A DNA stretch of 15,428 nt from Bacillota bacterium (GTDB lineage Bacteria; Bacillota; Clostridia; Lachnospirales; Anaerotignaceae). The stretch's first letter is position 1; each line of letters begins with the position of its first letter. The notes beneath the pieces were generated by a model. It saw nothing but the letters and a program-made list of their open reading frames with translations, made no database searches and was not told the DNA's origin. The position numbers and the translations under genes were made by a program. The stretch is from the NCBI GenBank assembly GCA_017547125.1, contig JAFYQL010000129.1:1-15428 (forward strand), given 5' to 3'. This document shows, piece after piece, positions 6,458-13,731 of this stretch.

Positions 6458-8593
6458 TTATTTTTTTTCTCGTTTGAAGTTCATAAGCTCTGCCATAAAA
6501 TTCTTGTCTTTGTTCAAAAACAAGGTGGCAGTTCCCTTTTCCTGAGTCTGCGGAAGCATAACAGGAACACTATCTATTCTTCCGTCTTTAAGCAGAATTT
6601 TCATCTTTTTGCTGTCAAGACTGTTTCCATACTGATCAAGCACATTTTTCCACAATGTAAACTTACATCCTGATTTCCACTCTGTGCAGAAGTATGCTTT
6701 TGTGTTTTCGTAAATTTCACCTTTGCCGCACATCGGGCATTTGCCAAGAGCACGTTTTTTACCTTTTGATGCTCTTTCTTCTCTTTCAAACTTAACCTCT
6801 GTGCCGCCCTTTTGTGCTTCACCTATTATATAGTAAACAAAGCGTTCAATACTGCCCATAAATCGTTCACTCTGCATTTTACCTTTGGCTATGGAAGAAA
6901 GACCTTTTTCCCATTTACCCGTTGTCTGCGGAGATTTAAGTTCTTCAGGCACTATTTTTATAAGATTTATACCTTTTTCAGTTGGCACAAGGGATTTGCC
7001 CTTTCTCTGCGCATAGCCAACTGTTATAAGACGTTCAATAATTGCCGCTCTTGTGGCAGGTGTTCCAAGCCCGGACTCCTTAAGCTGCTCCTTAAGCTCT
7101 TCGTCATCGACAAATCGACCTGCGTTTTCCATAGCAGTAAGCAGACTTGCTTCTGTATATGGCTGCGGCGGTTTTGTTTTGTTTTTCACTGCATTAGCCT
7201 TAAGTATTTCAACCTCATCGCCTTCGTGCAGTTCCGGAAGTTCTGTTTCCTCGTCTTCCTTCTTTTTGGACTTGGCCTTTATGTTAAATATAGTCCAGCC
7301 TTTATCTATAACGTGCATACCTTTTGAAACAAAGGTTTCGTTTTCACATTCTACAACTGCTCTTGTGCTTTCATACACATATGCCGGATAGAAAACCGCA
7401 AGAAATCTTAAAGCCACAAGGTCAAAAACCTTCTTTTCCTCTTCAGAAAGGCTTTCCACATTAAGCTTTCCGTCTGTAGGAATAATTGCGTGGTGGTCGC
7501 TCACCTTACTGTTATCTATAATTCGCTTATTAAAAGGAAGTTTTTCCATAGCAAGCAGTTTCTTTGCAGAATTTGCATATCTCGCAACCGATGCCATCTT
7601 TCCGAGAGTGTTTGAAACCTTTGGAATCATATCGTCACTGAGATATCTGCTGTCTGTACGCGGATATGTAATCATTTTGCGTTTTTCGTAAAGACTCTGC
7701 GCAATATCAAGAGTTTTCTGTGCTGAAAAACCAAAAATTCTGTTGCAGTCTCTCTGCAGTTCAGTAAGGTCATAAAGTAATGGCGGAAGTTGTTTCTTCT
7801 CTTCCTTTTCAACCTTTGTTACCTTGCCTTTTTTGCCTTTTACCTTTTTGGCTATTTCGTCAGCCTTTTCTTTTTCAAATATCTTGGTTTCACTGTATTC
7901 TTCCTTAAACCAGGTTCCGCCGAAGCCATCATATTCTGTTTTAACTTCGTAATAGTCCTTGCTTTCAAATGCATCTATTTCCTGCTGACGCATAACCATA
8001 ATGGCAAGAGTTGGCGTCTGCACACGGCCGATGCTGAGAAGTGCATCGTACTTTATTGTGTAGGCTCTTGATGCATTTATGCCCACAAGCCAGTCGGCTT
8101 CACTTCGGCATTTTGCAGAATAATACAGATTGTCATACTCACTGCCGTCTTTGAGCTTTGCAAAACCATCGGTTATCGCCTTGTCCGTCATACTTGAAAT
8201 CCAAAGTCGCTGAAAAGGCTTTTTGCATTTTACAAACTCATAAATATATCTGAAGATAAGCTCACCTTCACGTCCACTGTCAGTTGCACAAACTATACCG
8301 TCAGTTTCCTTGTCGTTCATCAGCTGTTTAAGTATCTTAAGCTGTGAATATGTCTGTTTTATGGATTTTGTTTTTATATTCTGGGGAATTATAGGCAAAG
8401 CTTCAAAACGCCACTTTTTCAAAGCCGCGTCATAATCTTCAGGGTCAGCAAGTGTTATAAGATGCCCCACCGCCCAGCTCACTATGTACTTTTCTCCGCT
8501 CAAAAATCCATCGCCTTTTGTTTTGCAGCCAAGTACTCTGGCTATATCACGTCCAACTGATGGCTTTTCGGCAACAACCAATATTTTGCCCAT
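6458..8593 (-). CDS. topB: DNA topoisomerase III (type IA)
   Basis: This type IA topoisomerase relaxes negatively supercoiled DNA and decatenates replication intermediates by single-strand cleavage. From ATG at 8591-8593 it has 711 residues, normal for Firmicute TopB. The N-terminal TOPRIM domain starts with KILVVAEKPSVGRD (Glu9) and carries ATDSGREGELIF (Asp105, Glu109, Glu111), the metal-binding acids. The strand-passage core contains SIGRVQTP (187-194) and the active-site MITYPRTDSRYL with the catalytic Tyr310. Near the C-terminus are GTPATRAAIIERL and a four-cysteine zinc finger (CPMC...FC...GC). This start is chosen because the conserved domain begins at once and GGAG stands 7 nt upstream. 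The frame stays open to a GTG at 8686, but the extra 31 residues are low-complexity basic and lie in the hairpin-rich leader. The gene stands alone without mobile-element genes, so it looks chromosomal. No clear terminator is seen after it. Confidence 0.95.
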   Translation of the reverse strand: MGKILVVAEKPSVGRDIARVLGCKTKGDGFLSGEKYIVSWAVGHLITLADPEDYDAALKKWRFEALPIIPQNIKTKSIKQTYSQLKILKQLMNDKETDGIVCATDSGREGELIFRYIYEFVKCKKPFQRLWISSMTDKAITDGFAKLKDGSEYDNLYYSAKCRSEADWLVGINASRAYTIKYDALLSIGRVQTPTLAIMVMRQQEIDAFESKDYYEVKTEYDGFGGTWFKEEYSETKIFEKEKADEIAKKVKGKKGKVTKVEKEEKKQLPPLLYDLTELQRDCNRIFGFSAQKTLDIAQSLYEKRKMITYPRTDSRYLSDDMIPKVSNTLGKMASVARYANSAKKLLAMEKLPFNKRIIDNSKVSDHHAIIPTDGKLNVESLSEEEKKVFDLVALRFLAVFYPAYVYESTRAVVECENETFVSKGMHVIDKGWTIFNIKAKSKKKEDEETELPELHEGDEVEILKANAVKNKTKPPQPYTEASLLTAMENAGRFVDDEELKEQLKESGLGTPATRAAIIERLITVGYAQRKGKSLVPTEKGINLIKIVPEELKSPQTTGKWEKGLSSIAKGKMQSERFMGSIERFVYYIIGEAQKGGTEVKFEREERASKGKKRALGKCPMCGKGEIYENTKAYFCTEWKSGCKFTLWKNVLDQYGNSLDSKKMKILLKDGRIDSVPVMLPQTQEKGTATLFLNKDKNFMAELMNFKREKK

Positions 8594-8609
8594 ACCTTCG
8601 CTCCGCTCT

Positions 8610-8634
8610 TTCGTCAAAATTTTATTTTGACGAA
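8610..8634. promoter_or_regulatory. Perfect inverted repeat just upstream of topB
   Basis: TTCGTCAAAAT (8610-8620) and ATTTTGACGAA (8624-8634) form a perfect 11-bp inverted repeat with a 3-nt spacer, ending 16 bp before the topB start codon. It is not followed by a T run, so it is not a terminator. It may be a stable mRNA hairpin or a protein-binding operator. Confidence 0.5.
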
Positions 8635-8706
8635 TCTTTAAACATAAGAATAAACACACTCGTGCCCCATATCGTTCCTGCGTCACTTGTGCACTCGGTG
8701 TTTTAC

Positions 8707-8781
8707 TCAGAGGAAATAAATTCCTCCTGCGTTTTTCATTCAGAAACCTCTTCGGTTCCTGAAACCTCCCGCTAAATTCAT
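8707..8781 (-). repeat. Modular hairpin repeats in the topB leader
   Basis: On the minus strand two units share the plan CAGGA, stem-loop, CTGA. In the first, 8754-8761 pairs with 8741-8748 around a 5-nt loop. In the second, 8721-8729 pairs with 8708-8715 around a 5-nt loop with one bulged base. A third CAGGA start is at 8680 without the closing arm. Two tiny frames abut exactly here (8740-8781 with 13 codons; 8707-8739 with 10 codons, whose ATG follows the first stop directly and has GAGG 7 nt upstream); both contain Ala-Gly-Gly. I regard translation as unproven. Confidence 0.45.
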
Positions 8782-8792
8782 TGTAATTATAA

Positions 8793-8812
8793 AGCCCTGT
8801 ATAAACAGGGCT
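8793..8812 (-). terminator. Terminator-like hairpin after the bicupin gene
   Basis: AGCCCTGT (8793-8800) pairs perfectly with ACAGGGCT (8805-8812) around a 4-nt loop, 15 bases before the bicupin stop codon as read on the plus strand. On the minus strand it is followed by TTTATAATT, a modest T tract. The same tract contains a TATAAT (8787-8792) that could serve as the topB -10, although the matching -35 is poor. Confidence 0.6.
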
Positions 8813-8827
8813 CTATCCAAATTTCAA

Positions 8828-9565
8828 TTATTTATTTTCTACATCATAGCAGATGAGTGCTACAATCTGAAGATCTTCGTCGCCTGCATTTGCAAGACCG
8901 TGGCTATGACCAGGACCTGTGTATAATACGTCGCCTGCTTCAACTTCTTTTTCTACGCCGTCATCGTTGAAGATACCTTTGCCTTTAAGAACATAGTATG
9001 TTTCGCTTTCGCCAACGTGTTCGTGGTAGCCGATTGATGTGTTTGGAGGGAATGTTACAAGATTGTAGAGTCTGCCTGCATCTGTAAGTTCTTCGCCTTC
9101 CATAAGTTTGTAAGCATATGAAACACCCTTGCCGCCAAATGGTTCATACATTTCAACCTTTGTAAGTGTACCTGCTGGTTTGAATTTTCTAAGTTCTGTA
9201 ATGTCTTCCTTACCTGTTAAGTTGAAAAGTACGCAAGCGATGATGATTGCGTTTTTGTCTGTATTGTTGTAGAAACCGTGACCTGTGTTTTCTGCTGTAA
9301 ATACAAGGTCGCCTGGCTTGAATTCTCTTTCTATACCATTATCATTAAGCATACCTGAGCCTTCATACATATAGTATGCTTCACTGTCACCTCTGTGTAC
9401 GTGGTAACCGATTGAGCACATTGGAGGAATAACTATTTTGTGGAATACTCTTCCCGCACCTTTGAACATTGGTATTTCAAGAAGCCAGCTTGTAAATACG
9501 CTGTTGATACCGCCCATAAGGTTAACTCTTTCTTCAATTCTTACATCCTGCTTTTTAATTAACAT
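8828..9565 (-). CDS. Tandem cupin-domain (bicupin) protein
   Basis: This 245-residue soluble protein has two cupin beta-barrels in tandem. The first has the metal-site motif SIGYHVHRGDSEAYY (His55, His57, Glu62) and a second histidine at His96 in TGHGFYN. The second repeats the pattern with SIGYHEHVGESETYY (His181, His183, Glu188) and His222 in HSHGLAN. All metal ligands are kept in both domains, so both probably bind a metal ion. Family members include sugar isomerases, small-molecule sensors and dioxygenases, and no specific reaction can be assigned. No signal peptide is seen. It starts 14 bp after the rlmH stop codon, with an AGGGG site overlapping the end of rlmH, and is thus the last gene of the murA-yycJ-rlmH run. 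Codon use looks more biased than in those three genes, which hints at higher expression. A hairpin terminator follows. Confidence 0.85.
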   Translation of the reverse strand: MLIKKQDVRIEERVNLMGGINSVFTSWLLEIPMFKGAGRVFHKIVIPPMCSIGYHVHRGDSEAYYMYEGSGMLNDNGIEREFKPGDLVFTAENTGHGFYNNTDKNAIIIACVLFNLTGKEDITELRKFKPAGTLTKVEMYEPFGGKGVSYAYKLMEGEELTDAGRLYNLVTFPPNTSIGYHEHVGESETYYVLKGKGIFNDDGVEKEVEAGDVLYTGPGHSHGLANAGDEDLQIVALICYDVENK

Positions 9566-9579
9566 TTCTTCGCACCCCT

Positions 9580-10059
9580 TTATTTATGATATGGTTCATT
9601 TTTATTTATTCTCTCAGCTCTGTAAATCTGTTCAAGAAGAACAACTCTCATAAGCTGATGAGGAAATGTCATTTTTGAAAAACTTAAGTGGTAGTCAGCC
9701 TTTTTTATAACTTCATCACTGAGTCCAAGAGATCCGCCTATTACAAAAGCAATATGGCTTATGCCTCTGAGTTTCTTTTCCTCAACAAGCTCAGCAAGCT
9801 CAACTGAAGTTAACTGTTTGCCTTCTATTTCAAGAGTGATTACGTACGCATCATCTTTGATAGCCTTAAGTATTCTTTCGCCTTCTTTTGTTTTAACCTG
9901 TTCTTCCTGTGCGGCACTCATGCTTTCAGGCGCTTTTTCATCGGGAAGTTCGATTATTTCAAGCTTCACATATTTTCCAAGACGTTTGCTGTATTCATCA
10001 ACAGCCATTGTCCAGTATTTTTCTTTCAGCTTGCCTACACAAACAATGGAAATTTTCAT
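9580..10059 (-). CDS. rlmH: 23S rRNA (pseudouridine1915-N3)-methyltransferase RlmH
   Basis: RlmH methylates N3 of pseudouridine 1915 in helix 69 of 23S rRNA, using S-adenosylmethionine, on assembled 70S ribosomes. The 159-residue length equals that of typical Firmicute RlmH. The SPOUT-class trefoil knot is clear: FVIGGSLGLSDEV (105-117) is the cofactor loop and FPHQLMRVVLLEQIYRA (132-148) the knot helix, and the protein ends in the invariant NEPYHK. The ATG at 10057-10059 lies 9 bp after the yycJ stop, and its AGGTGA site overlaps that stop codon, so the two are translationally close-coupled. Next to rlmH in Bacillus and Staphylococcus chromosomes lie the replication origin and the yyc (wal) genes, which agrees with its neighbours here. 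Confidence 0.97.
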   Translation of the reverse strand: MKISIVCVGKLKEKYWTMAVDEYSKRLGKYVKLEIIELPDEKAPESMSAAQEEQVKTKEGERILKAIKDDAYVITLEIEGKQLTSVELAELVEEKKLRGISHIAFVIGGSLGLSDEVIKKADYHLSFSKMTFPHQLMRVVLLEQIYRAERINKNEPYHK

Positions 10060-10068
10060 ATCTTCACC

Positions 10069-10860
10069 TTAAAGTTTTATATATCTGCTTGCGCAGTCTC
10101 TTTTTGCCATTTCCATTTCAAAATCCTTGCCGACAATTATGTTTCTGCTTGCAAGAACTTTTCTTACGGTTTCGTATGCGATCTCTTCTGTATTGTTGTC
10201 GTTGCTGAGATGTCCAAGATAAACGTGCTTTATTTTTTCGCTCATCACATCTCCAAGAAGACTGCCAGCAGTAACATTTGCAAGATGACCGTTAAGGCCA
10301 AGTATCCTCTGCTTAAGGCTAAAAGGATATGAGCCTTTCTTAAGCATATCTATATCGTGATTTGCTTCAAGCAAAATGGCGTTGCTATCTGCAAGGTTTT
10401 CTTTTATGTCGTCATTATAGTGACCCATATCTGTAGCAACAGTAAGCTTTGTGTCACCGGCAAAAATGTTATAGCCAACAGGCTGCGCCGCATCGTGCGG
10501 TATGTCAAAGGCCTTTATACATATATCATTTACTATGTTTTTTTCACCGCTGTAGATGATGCATTTATTTTTACGGCTTATGGCACCAAGTTCCCTTTCC
10601 ATATTCTGCCAAGTTCCCTCAGTTGCAAAAATGGGTATATCAAACCTTCTGCTTAATATGCCCACTGCTTTTATATGATCCACATGTTCATGTGTAACGA
10701 ATATTGCATCAAGCTTTGCGGCATCTTCTTCTATGGAAGCAAGTGCCTCCTGAATCTTTTTGCCACTTACGCCTGCATCAATCAATATTCTTGTATTTTC
10801 AGTTCCTGCAAAAATGCTGTTGCCGCTGCTTCCGCTTGCCAGCGGACAAAACTTTATCAT
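10069..10860 (-). CDS. yycJ: Metallo-beta-lactamase-fold hydrolase YycJ/WalJ
   Basis: This 263-residue cytoplasmic protein belongs to the YycJ/WalJ branch of metallo-beta-lactamase-fold phosphodiesterases, linked in Firmicutes to the WalRK cell-wall system and reported as a DNA exonuclease-type enzyme. The metal-binding signature THEHVDHIKAVG is present, with His57, His59, Asp61 and His62. Further conserved parts are SSGNS (11-15), the DAGVS turn (28-32), ATDMGHYND, LLEANHD and LGHLSNDN. The ATG is at 10858-10860, and murA stops 17 bp upstream, with an AGAAATGG-type weak ribosome binding site in the gap. It is the second gene of the murA-yycJ-rlmH-bicupin run. In Bacillus it follows yycI directly; here a MATE gene and murA lie between them. 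Confidence 0.93.
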   Translation of the reverse strand: MIKFCPLASGSSGNSIFAGTENTRILIDAGVSGKKIQEALASIEEDAAKLDAIFVTHEHVDHIKAVGILSRRFDIPIFATEGTWQNMERELGAISRKNKCIIYSGEKNIVNDICIKAFDIPHDAAQPVGYNIFAGDTKLTVATDMGHYNDDIKENLADSNAILLEANHDIDMLKKGSYPFSLKQRILGLNGHLANVTAGSLLGDVMSEKIKHVYLGHLSNDNNTEEIAYETVRKVLASRNIIVGKDFEMEMAKRDCASRYIKL

Positions 10861-10877
10861 TTATGTATCACCATTTC

Positions 10878-12137
10878 TCACATAGAAACACGCTTGATGT
10901 CGGCACCAAGAAGTGCAAATTTCTTTTCAACATCTTCGTATCCGCGGTCTATGTACTTAATTTCGCCAATTATTGTTTCGCCCCTTGCGCAAAGACCGGC
11001 AAGTATCATTGCCGCACCGGCTCTGAGGTCAGTTGCGTCAACGCTTGTACCCTTAAGAGAATCAACGCCGTCAATAATAGCCATTCTGCCTTCTACGTTG
11101 ATTTTTGCGCCAAGGTTTTTAAGTTCATCTGTATACTGATATCTGTTATCCCATACATTTTCTGTAATAATGCTCTTTCCGTTGCAGATGCTTAAAAGCA
11201 CAGCCATCTGTGGCTGCATATCTGTAGGGAAACCAGGATAAGCCATAGTTCTTACGTTTGTTGCTTTAAGTTCTTTTCCACAGTCAAATACTCTGATGGC
11301 ATCGTCGCTTTCTTCAATGCCAACACCGATTTCAATAAGCTTTGCAGAAAGAGAATCCATATGCTTAGGAATAATATTCTTAACCCATACGTCGCCGCCT
11401 GTAACTGCAGCCGCAATCATATATGTACCTGCTTCAATCTGGTCAGGGATAATTGTGTACTGTGCACCGTGAAGTTTTTCAACACCAACGATTCTGATAA
11501 CATCTGTACCTGCACCTTTGATTTTTGCACCCATCATATTAAGGAAGTTTGCAGCATCAACAACGTGAGGCTCTTTTGCAGCGTTTTCGATAGTTGTTGT
11601 GCCTTCTGCCATAGTTGCAGCAAGCATAATGTTGATAGTTGCACCAACAGATACTGTATCCATATAGATTGATGCGCCAGTAAGCTTTTCCGCACTCACC
11701 TTAACAACTTCGCCCTGCATTTCAACCTCTGCACCAAGAGCAGCAAAGCCGCTTAAGTGAAGGTCGATAGGTCTTGAGCCAAAGTTGCATCCGCCAGGCA
11801 TAGCAACCTCTGCCTTTTTAAAACGCGCCAAAAGAGCACCTAAAAGATAGTATGATGCTCTCATTTTTCTAACCTCATCAAATGTAACACTTACATTATC
11901 AAGATTTCTGCTGTCTATTTTCATAGTGTGATTATCAAGAAATTCACACTTAACACCCATTTTATCAAGTGTTGCATAAAGGCACTTAACGTCCTCAATA
12001 TTAGGCAGGTTTTCAACTATACAAACATCATCTGCCATAATAGCAGCAGGAATAATAGCTACCGCAGCATTTTTTGCACCGCTGATTATAACTTCACCCT
12101 TAAGTTTGTTCTGCCCTTTAATTACAAGCTTATCCAT
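10878..12137 (-). CDS. murA: UDP-N-acetylglucosamine 1-carboxyvinyltransferase (MurA)
   Basis: MurA transfers enolpyruvate from phosphoenolpyruvate to UDP-GlcNAc, the first committed step of peptidoglycan synthesis, in the cytoplasm. The protein has 419 residues, the standard length. Conserved residues are visible: Lys22-Asn23 in SGAKNAA, the RKMRAS motif (90-95), the mobile-loop PGGCNFGSRPIDLH with Cys117 (the residue alkylated by fosfomycin; cysteine rather than aspartate here), and FPTDMQPQ with the catalytic Asp306. The ATG at 12135-12137 is the only start in frame, since a stop lies four codons upstream; the nearest purine-rich site (GAAGGG) is rather far, 13 nt away. A good promoter is found at 12215-12242. 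It heads the run murA-yycJ-rlmH-bicupin. Firmicutes often have two MurA paralogues; which one this is cannot be told from the window. Confidence 0.96.
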   Translation of the reverse strand: MDKLVIKGQNKLKGEVIISGAKNAAVAIIPAAIMADDVCIVENLPNIEDVKCLYATLDKMGVKCEFLDNHTMKIDSRNLDNVSVTFDEVRKMRASYYLLGALLARFKKAEVAMPGGCNFGSRPIDLHLSGFAALGAEVEMQGEVVKVSAEKLTGASIYMDTVSVGATINIMLAATMAEGTTTIENAAKEPHVVDAANFLNMMGAKIKGAGTDVIRIVGVEKLHGAQYTIIPDQIEAGTYMIAAAVTGGDVWVKNIIPKHMDSLSAKLIEIGVGIEESDDAIRVFDCGKELKATNVRTMAYPGFPTDMQPQMAVLLSICNGKSIITENVWDNRYQYTDELKNLGAKINVEGRMAIIDGVDSLKGTSVDATDLRAGAAMILAGLCARGETIIGEIKYIDRGYEDVEKKFALLGADIKRVSM

Positions 12138-12214
12138 TTCGCTTATTCAACCCTTCTATTTCTTACTTCCGCAAGGAAAGCAGTTTAATTTATATAAACT
12201 TTCAGTTAAACACA

Positions 12215-12242
12215 ATTATAGTACTGTATATTATATCATCAA
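12215..12242 (-). promoter_or_regulatory. Promoter for the murA-yycJ-rlmH-bicupin run
   Basis: On the minus strand, TTGATG (12237-12242, 4 of 6 matches) and a perfect TATAAT (12215-12220) are separated by 16 bp. The predicted start of transcription is near 12208, giving a 5' untranslated region of about 70 nt. A second TATAAT-like hexamer overlaps the spacer. Confidence 0.65.
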
Positions 12243-12248
12243 CACGGC

Positions 12249-12281
12249 TGTGGATAAAGTGTTTTTTTGTGTTTATCCAAA
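12249..12281. promoter_or_regulatory. Inverted repeat with two DnaA-box-like 9-mers
   Basis: TGTGGATAA (12249-12257) is a perfect DnaA box on the minus strand (TTATCCACA), and TTATCCAAA (12273-12281) matches 8 of 9 on the plus strand. Together they form an 8-bp stem (12251-12258 with 12272-12279) with a 13-nt loop, directly after the MATE stop codon and upstream of the murA promoter. It may instead be a weak transcription terminator for the MATE gene. Confidence 0.35.
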
Positions 12282-12285
12282 ATTT

Positions 12286-13638
12286 TCACATTTCTTTTAT
12301 CATTACTTTCTTCCACTTGCCGCTGAAGTAAAAGCCTATACCAAAAATCATACCCGCAAACTGTCCAAGACCAAATGCCATGAATATACCTTTAAGTCCA
12401 TATCCCATAACAGTTTCAAAAAGATAAATCAGCGGAATACGCGCAATAACAACACTTATAAGCGCAGTAAGCATTGCAAAAACCGCATTGCCCGATCCTG
12501 CCGCAAGGTTATTTATTATAAATGTAATTGAGTTTGCAAGGTAAGCTATAGTACATAACTTCACATACATTTTTCCTATTTCAAGGGTCTTTTCAGAGCA
12601 GCCGAAAGCACTGTAGATAGGCTCTGCAAAAACATTTACCACAATAAAAATAATAAGACTGAAAACAAAGCTTATGGCAAGACCTGCAAAAAATGTCTGC
12701 TTTGCTCTGTCTATTTTTTCAGCACCAAGGTTCTGACCAACCATAGAAGAAACCGACTGACCAACTGCTATAGTAGGAAGTATTGCAAATGAGTCAATCT
12801 TTGACCCTATACCTGCCGCCGTTGATGCTTCAAGGCCATAACTGTTGATGCTTGAAAGCACAAACACAAGTGAAAAGCTTACTATTGATGACTGAAGTGC
12901 TGACGGAATTCCTATTTTGAATATAAGACGCATTTTATCCATATCAGCTTTAAGAGTGTTTACTCCAAAGTTGAAAATTCCGCTTTCATCATTACAAAGT
13001 GTCTTTACGGCAAGCAAAAATGATACTGCCTGTGCAGTAACCGTTGCAAGGGCTGCACCGCCTGCACCCCAGCCAAGTGGACCGACAAAAATAATATCAA
13101 GCACCACATTTATACATGTTGCAACAGCAACAAAATATAAAGGTCTGCGCGAATCTCCCATACCTCTTAAAACAGCACTCACTGCATTATATCCGCATAT
13201 AAAAACCGTACCGCCAAAGCATATTGTCATATAGTTCCATGCTTCGCTATATGCTTCTTCCGGTATATTTATAATGTCGAGCAAAGGCTTTCTTAAAGCC
13301 AGACCAAGCACTGTGAAAAAAAGTGCGAAATAAAAAAACATTGAAAAAAGAGTGTTTGCGGCAGTTTTTGCATCATCATGCTGCTTTGCACCTGTATACT
13401 GAGCAACAAGCACAGTGCCTCCTATGGCAAAACCACTTAAAAGCATGGTTACAAACATAGTTATTGTTGCGCTTCCGTTTATGGCTGAAATTCCACAGTC
13501 ACCCATAAACTTTCCAGCAATAAACATATCTGCCATACTGTACATAGCCTGAAGTACCTGTGCAATAAAAAACGGTATCGAAAAATTTAAAAGTTGTCTG
13601 AATACGTTTCCTTCTGTCAAATCCTTTGATACGGCCAT
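12286..13638 (-). CDS. MATE-family efflux transporter
   Basis: This 450-residue membrane protein belongs to the multidrug and toxic-compound extrusion family, cation-coupled exporters of drugs, metabolites or lipid-linked compounds. Twelve hydrophobic segments in two homologous halves can be traced. Family features include the N-terminal run TEGNVFRQLLNFSIPFF, the QAMYSMADMFIAG segment (30-42) in TM1, AVLRGMGDSRRPL after TM4/5, and GVGQ-like AVGQSVSSMVGQNLGA (292-307) in the second half. The length is normal. ATG at 13636-13638 follows AGGGG with 7-nt spacing. It has its own promoter (13664-13692), lies after the yycI terminator and before the murA promoter, and is therefore a separate unit. 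The subfamily (NorM or DinF) and substrate cannot be assigned. Lipid-flippase MATE-like proteins such as MurJ were considered, but the length and motifs favour a standard MATE. Confidence 0.92.
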   Translation of the reverse strand: MAVSKDLTEGNVFRQLLNFSIPFFIAQVLQAMYSMADMFIAGKFMGDCGISAINGSATITMFVTMLLSGFAIGGTVLVAQYTGAKQHDDAKTAANTLFSMFFYFALFFTVLGLALRKPLLDIINIPEEAYSEAWNYMTICFGGTVFICGYNAVSAVLRGMGDSRRPLYFVAVATCINVVLDIIFVGPLGWGAGGAALATVTAQAVSFLLAVKTLCNDESGIFNFGVNTLKADMDKMRLIFKIGIPSALQSSIVSFSLVFVLSSINSYGLEASTAAGIGSKIDSFAILPTIAVGQSVSSMVGQNLGAEKIDRAKQTFFAGLAISFVFSLIIFIVVNVFAEPIYSAFGCSEKTLEIGKMYVKLCTIAYLANSITFIINNLAAGSGNAVFAMLTALISVVIARIPLIYLFETVMGYGLKGIFMAFGLGQFAGMIFGIGFYFSGKWKKVMIKEM

Positions 13639-13663
13639 TTTTACACCCCTTTTCTAATTAAAC

Positions 13664-13692
13664 ATTATATACCACCAACATATTTTTTTCCA
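13664..13692 (-). promoter_or_regulatory. Promoter for the MATE transporter gene
   Basis: On the minus strand, TGGAAA (13687-13692, 4 of 6 matches) and a perfect TATAAT (13664-13669) are 17 bp apart. The predicted 5' untranslated region is only about 20 nt, ending in the AGGGG site. Confidence 0.6.
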
Positions 13693-13706
13693 TAAAAGCA
13701 CATAAA

Positions 13707-13729
13707 AAAAGGAGCCCACGGCTCCTTTT
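13707..13729 (-). terminator. Intrinsic terminator of the yycH-yycI unit
   Basis: AAAAGGAGCC (13707-13716) pairs perfectly with GGCTCCTTTT (13720-13729) around a 3-nt loop. On the minus strand it ends in seven T residues. It begins two bases after the yycI stop codon. Confidence 0.92.
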
Positions 13730-13731
13730 AA

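Noticed and set aside
6812..7391. Plus-strand open frames of up to 171 codons
   Set aside because: They lie antisense inside topB, have no ribosome binding sites, and translate into Cys/Phe/Ser-rich sequence typical of a reversed coding strand.
6458..8593. topB as part of an integrative or conjugative element
   Set aside because: No relaxase, coupling protein, integrase or direct repeats are nearby; length, zinc finger and neighbours look chromosomal.
10357..11672. Several plus-strand open frames of 100-160 codons opposite yycJ and murA
   Set aside because: Antisense shadows of firmly identified genes; composition is unlike real proteins and no start signals are seen.
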